64,000 nucleotides of DNA from Deinococcales bacterium (GCA_013298595.1 JAAFIG010000002.1:1-64000), one strand, 5' to 3'. Shown: positions 26,218-35,005, counted from the stretch's first letter. Made by a program: numbers and translations. The notes: a model not told the origin generated them from the letters alone.

Positions 26218-27431
26218 AACAGACTTGGATATTTTATTTTCTCAGTATCTTTTTTTTGTGTTTGCTGTCTGGGTTTTGGTTCTTAGCTCCGTGGCAATCA
26301 CCAATTGTTGAAACATCACTCGGTTTTATGCCACAAAGTCAAATCCATTTAACCCCAAAAGGCGTTGAACTGCGTTTAATAGCTCCAAAAAATAAATTTT
26401 TCCCAATAAATACTGTTATAACAGCTTGGCTCGAAACACCAGCTGGTATATTGGTGCAAGAAATCCGTAGTCAGGCACGTTCTCAGCAGACTATTTTTTT
26501 TTCGTATCGCCGTGCAGGTTTGTGTTTGTATCAAGTAAAGCTCGCTAATCAAACCCTTCATGGTGAATTCAGACGTATGCCACAAAAAGCTGTTCACCCC
26601 TTGCAGCTCAATGTTGGTGCTCGGGCAGTGCGTTTAGATACTAAGCGTCTACCTGCTTTGGTGATGCACCCAGTGGATGCCTTGGGGAATGTTGCTGATA
26701 CACCAATTATAGTTCGTACCCGTTCCCCAGATGGCAAAGTGCAAAAACAAAGCATTCAAGCACAACATTTACTGGCTTGGACTTGGTTGCCTGTTGGCAG
26801 ACAAACAGGGTTGCTTCACATCTCATCTCAAACCAGTGATGCTTTTGCAGAACGTAGCGAAGTGGATTTACTAGCGGGCGCAACCCAAGTGGCTAGGCTA
26901 CAAACTTCAACAAAAATCATCAATACAAGCTCTCGAGATGAGCTGGGAATAGTATTTCTTGAGGCTCAAGATCGATTTGGCAATCCTGCCATCGAAGGGG
27001 CAGCTGTTGAATTCTCGAGTAGTGCTGCTTTGGGCTGGCATTTATTTATGACCAGACCACTGGTACGTTCAACTGCTAGTGTCTTTATCCCAATTGATTT
27101 ACCAGCAAGTCAGATCACTATGAAAGCGCAAAGTGAGCAATTTGAGATTGTTAGTCAAAACCTCGAGATTCAAAGACCAAACCCAAAGCAATGGCGTATT
27201 TGGTTTGTGCAGCAAAAACTTTATAGTTCCGTGATCCAAGATAATCTAGGCGCAATGCTTGATGATGGAACACCTGTATCCATTCAAATATGGACAACCC
27301 AACAAACTCTGAGCAGTCAAACAACTTTAAAAAATGGGCAGCTTCAGTGGCGAATGCCAACAATAAATGGAGTATTGAAAAAAGTGAGAGTCGAAATCGC
27401 TAATACAACCCAAGTATTACGCATCCGTTAA
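26214..27431 (+). CDS. Exported protein with Ig-like repeats, last gene of the polysaccharide operon
   Basis: Not recognised by family. A 405-residue protein with one N-terminal hydrophobic segment (WIFYFLSIFFLCLLSGFWFL), then several beta-sandwich stretches resembling Ig or invasin-like repeats, for example DELGIVFLEAQDRFGNPAIEGAAVEFSS near 240-270. It overlaps the preceding gene by 4 bp (ATGA), so the two products may act together at the outer face of the membrane. Its 3' end overlaps the convergent kinase gene by 15 bp. Confidence 0.6.
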   Translation: MKQTWIFYFLSIFFLCLLSGFWFLAPWQSPIVETSLGFMPQSQIHLTPKGVELRLIAPKNKFFPINTVITAWLETPAGILVQEIRSQARSQQTIFFSYRRAGLCLYQVKLANQTLHGEFRRMPQKAVHPLQLNVGARAVRLDTKRLPALVMHPVDALGNVADTPIIVRTRSPDGKVQKQSIQAQHLLAWTWLPVGRQTGLLHISSQTSDAFAERSEVDLLAGATQVARLQTSTKIINTSSRDELGIVFLEAQDRFGNPAIEGAAVEFSSSAALGWHLFMTRPLVRSTASVFIPIDLPASQITMKAQSEQFEIVSQNLEIQRPNPKQWRIWFVQQKLYSSVIQDNLGAMLDDGTPVSIQIWTTQQTLSSQTTLKNGQLQWRMPTINGVLKKVRVEIANTTQVLRIR

Positions 27432-29051
27432 TGCTTCAACTTCTGATTTAGTCAGCGGAAACCAAATAAATACTCTGAATTCATCATCAGATTCAAGCCA
27501 GACTCGAGCACCATAGCGCTCGAGAATTCGTTTGACAATGGTTAAACCCAAACCCATACCTTGGGTTGAATTGGTGGTAAAAAATAGTTCAAACAAACGT
27601 GCTAACTGTTCAGAAGCTATTGGTAAAGCATTGTTTTTAATCTCGAGCCAAATACCAGCTTCGTTCTGCATGGCTGAAATTGAAATCCAAGCTGGTTTTT
27701 GGTCATTACCTGCAAATTTCATGGCATTTTGCACAATATTTTGTAAAACCTGATATAACTCTGTCTGACTAAAAGCAATTCGTAAATGTGTCATATTAAC
27801 ATGTAATTGAATGCCACGGATCTGTATTTCAGATTCAAAATTAGCGATCACTTGTTGTACAATTTCAAATAAATCCACCGTGCCAACAGCTTCTGCGTTT
27901 TCACCGCGTACCAAATCAAGCATTCCATTAAGCATTTCATTCATCCGTGTGGCAGCATTTTGTACCGAATCGGCAATGCGGACTAATTGCTGCGAATCTG
28001 TTTGGTTATTTCGTATTTGACGACTTGCTGATAACATCACACTCAGCGGTGCTCGTAAATCATGCGAGGCTGAATGCACAAAAGCTTCGAGTTCCAAAGC
28101 ATGAGTGCGTAATTCCTCGGTGCGTTTAGCCACTTGCTGCTCGAGGCTTTGATTTAGATTTTGTAATTCAGTAAATAACTGAATGCGTGAAATTGTCTGG
28201 GCAATGATTTCGGTGAGGGTAACCAATAAGACTCGGTCTTGGGTTGCGCGTTCGGGTTGATAATGATAAAAGCCAAGCTGTAATTCACCAAATACTCCAA
28301 ATCTTGTGATCAATGGTAAGTAAATAGCGTGTTCTATTTGATTGTTTTGAAACCAGCTTTTTTGGAATGAAGTTAAATCCATCGAATTATCAATGACCAC
28401 TGGTTGTTTGGTTTGTAAAACTAGATTACTTGGTGAATCTGGTTCTAGTTTCCAAAATTGTCCAATAGGTAAAGTGGATTTATGCACTGCTATAACTTCA
28501 AAGTGATCAGGTCCAATCAACCGAGATAACTGCATCATTTGGCAACCAAATATCTTAGGAATAGCCACACTAATATCTTGGCAGACATCACGTAGTGTCA
28601 GCATAGCTGCAAGCTGTAGGGCAACATCTTGCATCAAAATTAACTGTTGTTGCACTCGTTGCGATTCTAAAAAAATAGCTCGGCGTTCGTGAATATCGGT
28701 GTTTGTGCCAATCCAACTGCAAACCACTCCTTGTTGCACAATGGGTTTAGCGAGTATCCGAAACCAGCGCCATTGCCCATGCAACGATTTCAAACGAACA
28801 TCTAAATCCAATGGTTTTTTAGTTATTGTTGCATGGCGCAATTGGGTTTGAAAACGTTCTATATCTTCTGGATGTAACCACTCTAAATCTTGTTGCATCG
28901 AAATACCGCGCTGTTGTAAGCCTGTATAATCTTTCCAGTGCTGATTAAAATAGACAATATCTCGAGCAATATCTGGAATAAACCAAGCATGATGTGGGAT
29001 TGTTTCAAAAATCTCGAGGTTTGGGTTTAAGAAATTTGTTTGCAAGGACAA
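27417..29051 (-). CDS. PAS-GAF sensor histidine kinase
   Basis: A cytoplasmic 544-residue kinase. A PAS domain (about 10-130) is followed by a GAF domain (about 150-300), a short coiled coil, a HisKA domain with the phospho-acceptor His in SASHDLRAPLS near 328, and a HATPase domain with N-box NIVQNAMKFAG near 440 and the MGLGLTIVKR G-box. No membrane segments. The frame opens with a TTG directly after an in-frame TGA and has no clear ribosome site, so the exact start is uncertain (29045 is also possible). It is convergent with the polysaccharide operon, whose lone receiver at 22815 is a possible partner. Confidence 0.88.
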   Translation of the reverse strand: MSLQTNFLNPNLEIFETIPHHAWFIPDIARDIVYFNQHWKDYTGLQQRGISMQQDLEWLHPEDIERFQTQLRHATITKKPLDLDVRLKSLHGQWRWFRILAKPIVQQGVVCSWIGTNTDIHERRAIFLESQRVQQQLILMQDVALQLAAMLTLRDVCQDISVAIPKIFGCQMMQLSRLIGPDHFEVIAVHKSTLPIGQFWKLEPDSPSNLVLQTKQPVVIDNSMDLTSFQKSWFQNNQIEHAIYLPLITRFGVFGELQLGFYHYQPERATQDRVLLVTLTEIIAQTISRIQLFTELQNLNQSLEQQVAKRTEELRTHALELEAFVHSASHDLRAPLSVMLSASRQIRNNQTDSQQLVRIADSVQNAATRMNEMLNGMLDLVRGENAEAVGTVDLFEIVQQVIANFESEIQIRGIQLHVNMTHLRIAFSQTELYQVLQNIVQNAMKFAGNDQKPAWISISAMQNEAGIWLEIKNNALPIASEQLARLFELFFTTNSTQGMGLGLTIVKRILERYGARVWLESDDEFRVFIWFPLTKSEVEALTDA

Positions 29052-29165
29052 TCACCCGAGGAGGATTCACATACCGAAATGATTGATGATGCTCTTTTCG
29101 GTGAAAAGAACATACCCTTAGTTCACTGAGAACTCACTGAAAACTCATAAATTAACAATAAATCA

Positions 29166-31094
29166 TCAATTCAGCACAGGAATTGATTGTTCCAAAACAA
29201 TAAGCTCAGCTGGAATCTCATCAAATTCGCTAAGGAAACGATGTTGAATCCGTACCAAAGCTCGTTTTGCGGCTAACTCACCATCCATAGCTAATGTTGC
29301 ATTGACCAAATACTCGGCTAAACCAACATCCAAATCAATTTCAAGTAAACGCTCGGCTAAGTGAACACATTTTTGATGTTCACCAGCTAAAGACCACTTT
29401 CTTAGGGTTTGTAAACCAACCTTTGCAATAGACCAAGACAAATTCGCCCGTTCTCCTTCTGCCCATTCACTGGTGGCTTCAGGCAAGAATTTACCCCCAA
29501 ATTGCTCGAGGGCAACCACAACTCTATCATCCGTATCTGTACTGAGAAGTTGCTGAAGTTGCCGCACGTCCCACACAAAACTTTCACTTTGGCAATGCAA
29601 AGCATAGCTTTTACGACCAGCCGAATACTCAATGCGAATAATTTTAGCGTTGTCATTCAAATACTTTTTGGCTTGATGAAAATAATCCGTAGCCCGTTTA
29701 GGATCGGTATCTGGAAATAAAGCTGATAGAATTTGATCGCGTTGACTATGAGGATGAATCAGCAGATATGCCATAATTTCAATCGTGCGAGTCATATCCA
29801 AACGAATACACTGACCATTAATTCGCAATTCAGCCCGACCAATCGTCAAAAGTTCGACTGTATCAGTAACGGGTAAAACAGCATTATCAAAAGCAATCAC
29901 ATGGGCTGTATGACCAGGCTCGAGTGAACGAATATGATTACATAACAATGGTAAACCAGTCATTTCGATAATTGTGCTCTTAGAATCCACTGCAAATGCC
30001 ATGCGAGCTGCAAATTTCAGTAAATTCGGTACAAACTCGAGTTGTCCAAAGCGCAAATGAGCTTCGATCCGATGCAACAACGCCCAAAGCTCCTCGCGTG
30101 AAGCCTGCAACCGAGCAAATTCAGCTTGGGCGTGTTCAAGAAGGTCAAATCCTTCAGGATCACCTTCTCGAGCCAATAAAGCACCACTCCGCAAAGCAAA
30201 ATACGCATTATCTCGAGCATTGATACTCTGCAAATGGCGTTTAGCTCGAGCTAAATGCAAATGCCCATACTCAAGTTCTCCTATTGTAGTACAAACAGCC
30301 ACTAAACTTAGTTCGGCATAAAAAGCCGTATCCGAATCAAGTGCTTGACGTGCAAGTTCGTCTGATTTTTGCAAAGCAGCCTTTGCTGTTACCCAATCGC
30401 TTTTCGCTCGAGCTAATGTTCCCAGCACATACTCGAGCGTTGCTGCCAGAGTTGGAGTTTCAGATAGACCAATTTTAGCTTGGGCAAGGTCTTGAGCAGC
30501 TGCATCCAAATGACCAAGATTAATTCGGCATAACCCCCGATAAGTCAAAAGCCGAGAACGTCGCCCAATTGGTGTGGTTGTTAGGCATAACGAAAAGTAA
30601 TGTATAGCTTGCTGGTATTGTTGAAGGCTATTGTGAATCATACCTAAAACATTTGCTAAACCGCCTTGTAAACGCTTAGTGGTGTCATTGAGTATGCTGA
30701 TACCCCAAGCTTTCTCGAGACTTGAAATGGCTTCTTCTTGATTGCCACGCAAGTGGGCTTGTAAACCATGCTCGCGTAAAAAAAAGATTTGGTCAACTTG
30801 ATTAAGTTGTGATTCAACAAGCTCTCTTAACATTTCTCGTGATTGTTTCTGCTCTCCCATAAAGCGATAAGCAATAGCTAATTCAATTGTAGCTTCTTTA
30901 CAACCGCGCTTTTTAGCTTGAATTAGCAGTTCTTTAGCTGTGACGCTTCTTTGCTGATTCAATAGACAGAAACCTGCCCAGCGATCATCTTCGGCTGACG
31001 GAGTATTTAAGGAGAAATAGAAATCTAAACCAGCTTGCTCCTCCCCATTGAGCAGCAACTCGAGAATTGGATTGAGATTGGGCTGTTTCCTCAT
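29166..31094 (-). CDS. TPR-BTAD transcriptional regulator without ATPase domain
   Basis: A 642-residue protein. Residues 1-400 consist of TPR-type helical repeats. A winged-helix domain of OmpR type (about 415-500, starting LLTIGRAELRINGQ) and a BTAD helical domain (about 505-640) follow. The effector is C-terminal, the reverse of classical SARPs. There is no Walker A motif, unlike the two large paralogues at 44096 and 57329. TPR regulators often bind peptides or proteins. A 41-residue secreted prepeptide lies divergently 79 bp upstream. It may bind the CGTTAC direct repeats found through the window. GAGGGC precedes the ATG. Confidence 0.85.
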   Translation of the reverse strand: MRKQPNLNPILELLLNGEEQAGLDFYFSLNTPSAEDDRWAGFCLLNQQRSVTAKELLIQAKKRGCKEATIELAIAYRFMGEQKQSREMLRELVESQLNQVDQIFFLREHGLQAHLRGNQEEAISSLEKAWGISILNDTTKRLQGGLANVLGMIHNSLQQYQQAIHYFSLCLTTTPIGRRSRLLTYRGLCRINLGHLDAAAQDLAQAKIGLSETPTLAATLEYVLGTLARAKSDWVTAKAALQKSDELARQALDSDTAFYAELSLVAVCTTIGELEYGHLHLARAKRHLQSINARDNAYFALRSGALLAREGDPEGFDLLEHAQAEFARLQASREELWALLHRIEAHLRFGQLEFVPNLLKFAARMAFAVDSKSTIIEMTGLPLLCNHIRSLEPGHTAHVIAFDNAVLPVTDTVELLTIGRAELRINGQCIRLDMTRTIEIMAYLLIHPHSQRDQILSALFPDTDPKRATDYFHQAKKYLNDNAKIIRIEYSAGRKSYALHCQSESFVWDVRQLQQLLSTDTDDRVVVALEQFGGKFLPEATSEWAEGERANLSWSIAKVGLQTLRKWSLAGEHQKCVHLAERLLEIDLDVGLAEYLVNATLAMDGELAAKRALVRIQHRFLSEFDEIPAELIVLEQSIPVLN

Positions 31095-31173
31095 AACACG
31101 CCCTCAGTGTACGCCTCAGAATTGGCAAAGTGCTAGTTTTTTAATGTCTTGGCAACCTTAAAGGAGGTTGCTT

Positions 31174-31299
31174 ATGAAAAAAGTTATTCGTCTAATAGCA
31201 GCAATGTTACTTCTTGGAGTATGCAGCACAGCAGTCTTTGCCGACCCAGGCACAGGCGCAGGTACAGGTGCAGGTAATGGCATCACAACAAAACCATAG
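31174..31299 (+). CDS. Small secreted prepeptide, candidate signal
   Basis: A 41-residue ORF with a strong AAGGAGG eight bases before its ATG. Residues 1-23 form a textbook signal peptide (MKKVIRLIAAMLLLG... VFA). The predicted mature part is only 18 residues and reads DPGTGAGTGAGNGITTKP, a Gly/Thr/Ala-rich peptide with a repeated TGAG. It is divergent from the TPR-BTAD regulator, the arrangement seen in peptide-sensing regulator pairs. It could also be a small surface peptide. Strong translation signals and a coherent signal sequence make a real gene likely; the signalling role is inference. Confidence 0.75.
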   Translation: MKKVIRLIAAMLLLGVCSTAVFADPGTGAGTGAGNGITTKP

Positions 31300-31382
31300 T
31301 TAATCTGAATTATCAGACTTTGTTTAATTTCTAAAGAAACCGGCTAGGAGAAAATAACAAACTTTGGGGGTAATAATATAGA

Positions 31383-31425
31383 CAGTTCATAATACCTTAG
31401 GGTCTACCTGAGGTATTATGAACTG
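31383..31425. terminator. Perfect 15-bp inverted repeat between prepeptide and beta-barrel genes
   Basis: CAGTTCATAATACCT at 31383-31397 pairs perfectly with AGGTATTATGAACTG at 31411-31425 around a 13-nt loop. It lies between two genes pointing toward each other, so it probably ends both. It lacks a clean T-tract, so an operator or processing site is also possible. Confidence 0.5.
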
Positions 31426-31450
31426 CTTCTGCACTCACTAAATTTACTTG

Positions 31451-31906
31451 TTAAACACGAAAATTAATTCCTACTGCACCTGCAACACTAAAACCACTGT
31501 CACCAAAACCCACAGGACGTGTTTCGACAAAAAAGCTAATGCTATTATTCAGCAGTAACTCCAAACCCAATACTAAGTGAATATCAAAGGCAGGTTCGTT
31601 ACGACTGGTACGAATCCCAATAGCTGCTCCAGCTCCAACGTAAACATCTAAATCAATACTTGATCCTCGAGTTGGGATTGTAAAATAGCCTAATACATCT
31701 GCACCAACCAGCACACCGTTACTCGCAAAAGCAAAATCTAAGGTTAATCTGCCACCAATGTTACGAGCGAATATGTTGGTACTACCGATTTGCACTCCAA
31801 CTTCTGGGAAACCTAAACGAATACCGAAGTAATTTCGGGCACTTTGTGCATTGGCGAAACTCGAGCTAACGAGCAGAACGATGATAATGGTCACTATTTT
31901 TCTCAT
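31451..31906 (-). CDS. Predicted outer-membrane beta-barrel protein
   Basis: A 151-residue exported protein. Starting at 31906 (GGAGGA before ATG) gives a clear signal peptide (MRKIVTIIIVLLVSSSFANA). The mature part alternates polar and hydrophobic residues in short strands with Gly-rich turns (GADVLGYFT, DVYVGAGAAIGI, GDSGFSVAGAVGINFRV) and ends in an aromatic/valine strand, typical of small 8-stranded barrels. This supports a diderm envelope. The predicted promoter lies at 32146-32179, leaving a leader of about 230 nt containing a structured, locally GC-rich element. Confidence 0.7.
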   Translation of the reverse strand: MRKIVTIIIVLLVSSSFANAQSARNYFGIRLGFPEVGVQIGSTNIFARNIGGRLTLDFAFASNGVLVGADVLGYFTIPTRGSSIDLDVYVGAGAAIGIRTSRNEPAFDIHLVLGLELLLNNSISFFVETRPVGFGDSGFSVAGAVGINFRV

Positions 31907-31928
31907 GTCTTCCTCCATGTGCAGTGTG

Positions 31929-32116
31929 GAATAACACCGTTTTGGACTATGTACGCTCCATTTCGCAAAAAACAGCGAAAATTACACGTACTCCGTCCAA
32001 AACGGGGGTTCTCACGCGCTTGTCGCGCCCATGGCTGGACTGGTAGTACACAGGAGCGAAGCGCGGTTTTAACGCGAGGCGTAAGCCTCACATTAAAACG
32101 GAATTGGTATAACACC
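31929..32116. repeat. Structured GC-rich element with nested inverted repeats
   Basis: About 190 bp bounded by GGAATAACACC and GGTATAACACC. Inside are CCGTTTTGGAC (31937-31947) and its exact reverse complement (near 31994-32004), a TTTCGC...GCGAAA hairpin, and a GAGGCGTAAGCCTC hairpin flanked by GTTTTAA and TTAAAAC. It holds no convincing ORF and looks richer in GC than its surroundings. It may be a MITE-like repeat or a cis-acting RNA in the leader of the beta-barrel gene. Only one copy is visible here. Confidence 0.5.
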
Positions 32117-32145
32117 CTTTGATGGTTGTTTAACGCTGCATTCGG

Positions 32146-32179
32146 AGATTACCTTGGGTCGAGTAACGTCCATGTAACG
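32146..32179 (-). promoter_or_regulatory. CGTTAC direct-repeat promoter reading toward the beta-barrel gene
   Basis: Minus strand: CGTTAC (32179-32174), 5 nt, CGTTAC (32168-32163), 11 nt, TAATCT (32151-32146). Exact match to the common architecture. Its transcript would begin near 32139 and include the structured element. Confidence 0.65.
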
Positions 32180-32286
32180 TTTCGGCGGCTGTTTATGAAA
32201 GCTTTGCACCCCAATTTTTTACCTTGTTTTAACTCGAGTTTTAAGTTGTGTGGATTCAACTTGTGCTGCACGGCTTAGATTCTTCG

Positions 32287-32320
32287 CGTTACACTAACGT
32301 TACTGGGGGTAGCGCAACAT
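32287..32320 (+). promoter_or_regulatory. CGTTAC direct-repeat promoter of the LuxR-type gene, predicted leaderless
   Basis: CGTTAC at 32287, CGTTAC at 32298, 11 nt, then CAACAT at 32315-32320. The ATG at 32327 falls where transcription should begin, so the mRNA is probably leaderless; no ribosome site is seen. Confidence 0.65.
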
Positions 32321-32326
32321 GATTGC

Positions 32327-32893
32327 ATGACAGAGTTCAGACAATCAGAACAGCCACGTAACTACTTACTGCATGTAGTGCCAACAGTTCAATCTCAGAG
32401 TATAGCAATGACGTTTCGAGAATGTAACGCTGGTGAGGCATGGTATCAACTGAAGCAACAAACAACAGCCATTCGTCGTGGCACTGTCGTTATTACGGCT
32501 AACCCATGCCCTGAGTACGCACTGGATTTACTCGAGTTAGGTGTTTGTGCGGTTTTACAAATTGGTATTTCAGAACAAGCCGAAGCAACAGCTTTAGAAT
32601 TTGCTAAACGAGGAGCGCTGTATAGCTCCCCTCAGCATTTCCCTTCTTGTATGAGCAAAAAAGAACGAGAAGTTTTGCAATATGTCATTCGTGGCATGAG
32701 CAACCACCAAATTGCTCGGCAATTGCGTAAATCCATGCCAACGGTACGAAATCATTTGAATCAGATGCTAAACATGCTTGGTTTACAAAACCGCACACAA
32801 CTTGCCATGTATTACTTAGGGCATTGGCAATTTCTAGGACGATCTATCAGTAATTTTCAACAAACAGATTCAGTGTTAGCTCGAGTGGATTAA
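32327..32893 (+). CDS. LuxR-type helix-turn-helix regulator with degenerate receiver-like N-terminus
   Basis: A 188-residue regulator. Residues 105-175 are a GerE/LuxR-type HTH (SKKEREVLQYVIRGMSNHQIARQL...TVRNHLNQMLNMLGLQNRTQL). The N-terminal part resembles a shortened receiver (ALDLLELGVCAVLQIG, like the end of response regulators) but lacks the acidic pocket and phospho-acceptor Asp, so it is probably not controlled by phosphorylation. The ATG coincides with the predicted transcription start, hence leaderless. It is divergent from the promoter of the beta-barrel gene and followed after 33 bp by the HemF-like gene. Confidence 0.82.
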   Translation: MTEFRQSEQPRNYLLHVVPTVQSQSIAMTFRECNAGEAWYQLKQQTTAIRRGTVVITANPCPEYALDLLELGVCAVLQIGISEQAEATALEFAKRGALYSSPQHFPSCMSKKEREVLQYVIRGMSNHQIARQLRKSMPTVRNHLNQMLNMLGLQNRTQLAMYYLGHWQFLGRSISNFQQTDSVLARVD

Positions 32894-32926
32894 GCCCAAG
32901 ATTAACTGGTTTTTACGGGAGTTACT

Positions 32927-33613
32927 ATGAAAGAAGTTAATGATTATTTTTTGCAGTTACAACAAGAAATCTCGAGTTTATTACAACAAATGGATGGGCA
33001 TACATTTACCACTACTAATTGGGATTACTTCGCTGGTGGCGGAGGACAAACTCGGGTTTTACGGGACGGCTTTATTTTTCGAGATGTCACAGTTAATGCT
33101 CGAAGTATTACCGGTAAAATTCCTGCAACAACAACGCAGGTACTCCCTTTTTCGCAGAATAAATTTTACTCCTCGGGTATTGATGTGTTGGTGAAACCAA
33201 TAGATGTTCTTGCTCCGATGATTTACTGTCATTTTCATTACGTGGAATTACACAATCGCTTTGGTGATATCCAAGATGCTTGGTTCACAGCTTGTATTGC
33301 ATTAAATGCCACCGAACCAATGCCCGAAGCAAGTGCTTGTATTTATCGGTTTCTCGAGTCTGCTTTGAACGTACTAGATGCCTCAGTAAAGCAAATGCCA
33401 CAACCCGCCAGTGCAATGTTTTTTTTGGGTGGTTTGAATGTCGAATTGCGTCGAGATTTTGCCAAGAATTTTTCGTGCATTAAAGCACTTGGTCAGATTA
33501 CAACTGAAGTTTATGTCCCTATTTTAGAAGATTATTTGGATTCAACCCAAGCGCATAAACGCGTTGTATTGGAATCTCAGCGCCAAGCAAAACTCGAGGT
33601 GCTAGAAGTGTAA
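32927..33613 (+). CDS. HemF-like protein, short form
   Basis: A 228-residue cytoplasmic protein resembling oxygen-dependent coproporphyrinogen III oxidase. GGGGQTRVLRDGFIFRDVTVN near 38-58 matches the family's glycine-rich and substrate-binding stretch, and a valine-rich segment with a C-terminal VYVPILEDYL follows. It is shorter than usual (about 300 residues) and I do not see the conserved GGGADLTP-type segment, so it may be a divergent paralogue rather than the housekeeping haem enzyme. A GGGAG site precedes the ATG. The window also holds ccmAB and cytochrome genes, consistent with haem metabolism. Confidence 0.5.
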   Translation: MKEVNDYFLQLQQEISSLLQQMDGHTFTTTNWDYFAGGGGQTRVLRDGFIFRDVTVNARSITGKIPATTTQVLPFSQNKFYSSGIDVLVKPIDVLAPMIYCHFHYVELHNRFGDIQDAWFTACIALNATEPMPEASACIYRFLESALNVLDASVKQMPQPASAMFFLGGLNVELRRDFAKNFSCIKALGQITTEVYVPILEDYLDSTQAHKRVVLESQRQAKLEVLEV

Positions 33614-33644
33614 TTTTGATTGGATGAGTGAACGGTTTTTGAAA

Positions 33645-33678
33645 TGTAACAGCAACGTTACTAGGTCTCGAGTACGGT
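33645..33678 (+). promoter_or_regulatory. CGTTAC-type direct-repeat promoter of lipoprotein 1
   Basis: TGTAAC at 33645, CGTTAC at 33656, 11 nt containing CTCGAG, then TACGGT at 33673-33678. GGAGG and the lipoprotein ATG follow within 30 bp. Confidence 0.72.
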
Positions 33679-33702
33679 AGCCGAGTGACAACGGAGGTAC
33701 TT

Positions 33703-34992
33703 ATGAAATTAGGAAAATATTTGGTGCTGGTCGGTTTGAGTTTAATCGTGGCGTGTGGGAATCCACCAACAACCGTGACTTTAACCTCGAGTGAATTAAA
33801 CCCAGTATTTGGCTCGAGTGTGACATTCACAGCAACAGCAACACCCGCGAGTAAAATTGTGAAACTCGAGTTGCTGGAAGGTACAACCATTCAAAAAACC
33901 GTGGAAAACACAGCCAACCTCGAGCAAAACGTTTTGATGGATGTTGCTGGTAAGCGTTCTTTTAAGGCTCGAGTGACCGATTCGGCTGGGGTTGTGGCAA
34001 GTAGTGCTGTGGTTGAAGTAGAGACTAAAATTCCGCCAGCGCCAGTGGTCACGCTGAGTGCAACACCAAACCCTGTTGTGATTGGAAGCTCGAGTAAACT
34101 GACCGCTTCCGTGGTTTCTGGTAGAGGTGTGAGTAAAGTAGAATTTTTTGATGGCATAACTTTGTTGGGGTCAGATTCAAGCACGCCATTTACAATTGTT
34201 GTTGATGATTTTTCGTTGGCTGGTTCTCGAGATTTCAGAGCGGTAGCCACGGATAATAATGGTTTGAAAGGTGAAGGTTTAGTTACAGTTACTGTTGTAG
34301 ATCGTATTCCAACAAGTTTTAAGTTTGAATCCGATGATTTGGTATGTTCTGGAGGTTTTCAATTTTGTACTTTATTATCACCAGATGCCGCAAAAATAAC
34401 AGCAGAGTACGAATTGGGTACAGTTTCAAAGCGAACAAATTGGATCATCTTAAAAGATGATGGTATAACGCCTGCACCAACCGATGGGAGTTTTGGAACA
34501 ATAACCGCTATTGCAGGTGATCCCGATGGTTTACTCTCTTCTCGAGTGCAGTACATACCTTCAAATTTTACTGATTTTAATCAAAGGTTTATAATTTTCA
34601 TTCAAGCTACCAGCGTGCAAGACCCTGGAGAATTCCGATTTTTTCGACTCATTGTTTCAAAAAAAGGAACTGTAGAGCGAATCGAATTAGCAGCTTCTCA
34701 AAACAGCACAATAAACGTGGGTGTAACAACAAATATCGGTTTTAATAGGTTCGGGGTAGTTGGGAATAGCTATAATTTAGTAGAAATAAAACTTTCAGAT
34801 TTGAATAATATCGGAAAACTCGAGTGCGAACAAGGTTCTCCTTGTAGGTTGACATCCGATAGCATTATTGGTTTTCAGTTTAAGTTTACAGGGCTTCAAC
34901 CTGGCAATGTCACTTTACTTGCGACCAGCCTGGATGTTAAACCAGATGGCAGTCACCCAACGGATACACTCAAACTGACCGTTAATCCTTAA
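33703..34992 (+). CDS. Ig-like modular lipoprotein 1
   Basis: A predicted 429-residue lipoprotein: signal peptide MKLGKYLVLVGLSLIV with lipobox IVAC. Two Ig-like beta-sandwich modules follow (about 24-110, with SSELNP and VKLELLEG; about 115-205, with VSKVEFFDG and FRAVATDNNG). A C-terminal region of about 210 residues, containing PAPTDGSFGT, SVQDP and LDVKPDGSHPTD, is shared with the copy at 41255. The start at 33703 is set by GGAGG. It is the first member of a paralogous group with near-identical promoters and 5' ends. The function is unknown; a surface adhesin or envelope role is inferred. Confidence 0.8.
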   Translation: MKLGKYLVLVGLSLIVACGNPPTTVTLTSSELNPVFGSSVTFTATATPASKIVKLELLEGTTIQKTVENTANLEQNVLMDVAGKRSFKARVTDSAGVVASSAVVEVETKIPPAPVVTLSATPNPVVIGSSSKLTASVVSGRGVSKVEFFDGITLLGSDSSTPFTIVVDDFSLAGSRDFRAVATDNNGLKGEGLVTVTVVDRIPTSFKFESDDLVCSGGFQFCTLLSPDAAKITAEYELGTVSKRTNWIILKDDGITPAPTDGSFGTITAIAGDPDGLLSSRVQYIPSNFTDFNQRFIIFIQATSVQDPGEFRFFRLIVSKKGTVERIELAASQNSTINVGVTTNIGFNRFGVVGNSYNLVEIKLSDLNNIGKLECEQGSPCRLTSDSIIGFQFKFTGLQPGNVTLLATSLDVKPDGSHPTDTLKLTVNP

Positions 34993-35005
34993 TCACTATC
35001 TTTCT

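Noticed and set aside
31929-32116. Insertion sequence
   Set aside because: Inverted repeats are present, but there is no transposase frame and no second copy in the window.
32327-32893. Classical phosphorylated response regulator
   Set aside because: The N-terminal region lacks the acidic pocket and phospho-acceptor Asp; only the LuxR-type HTH is secure.
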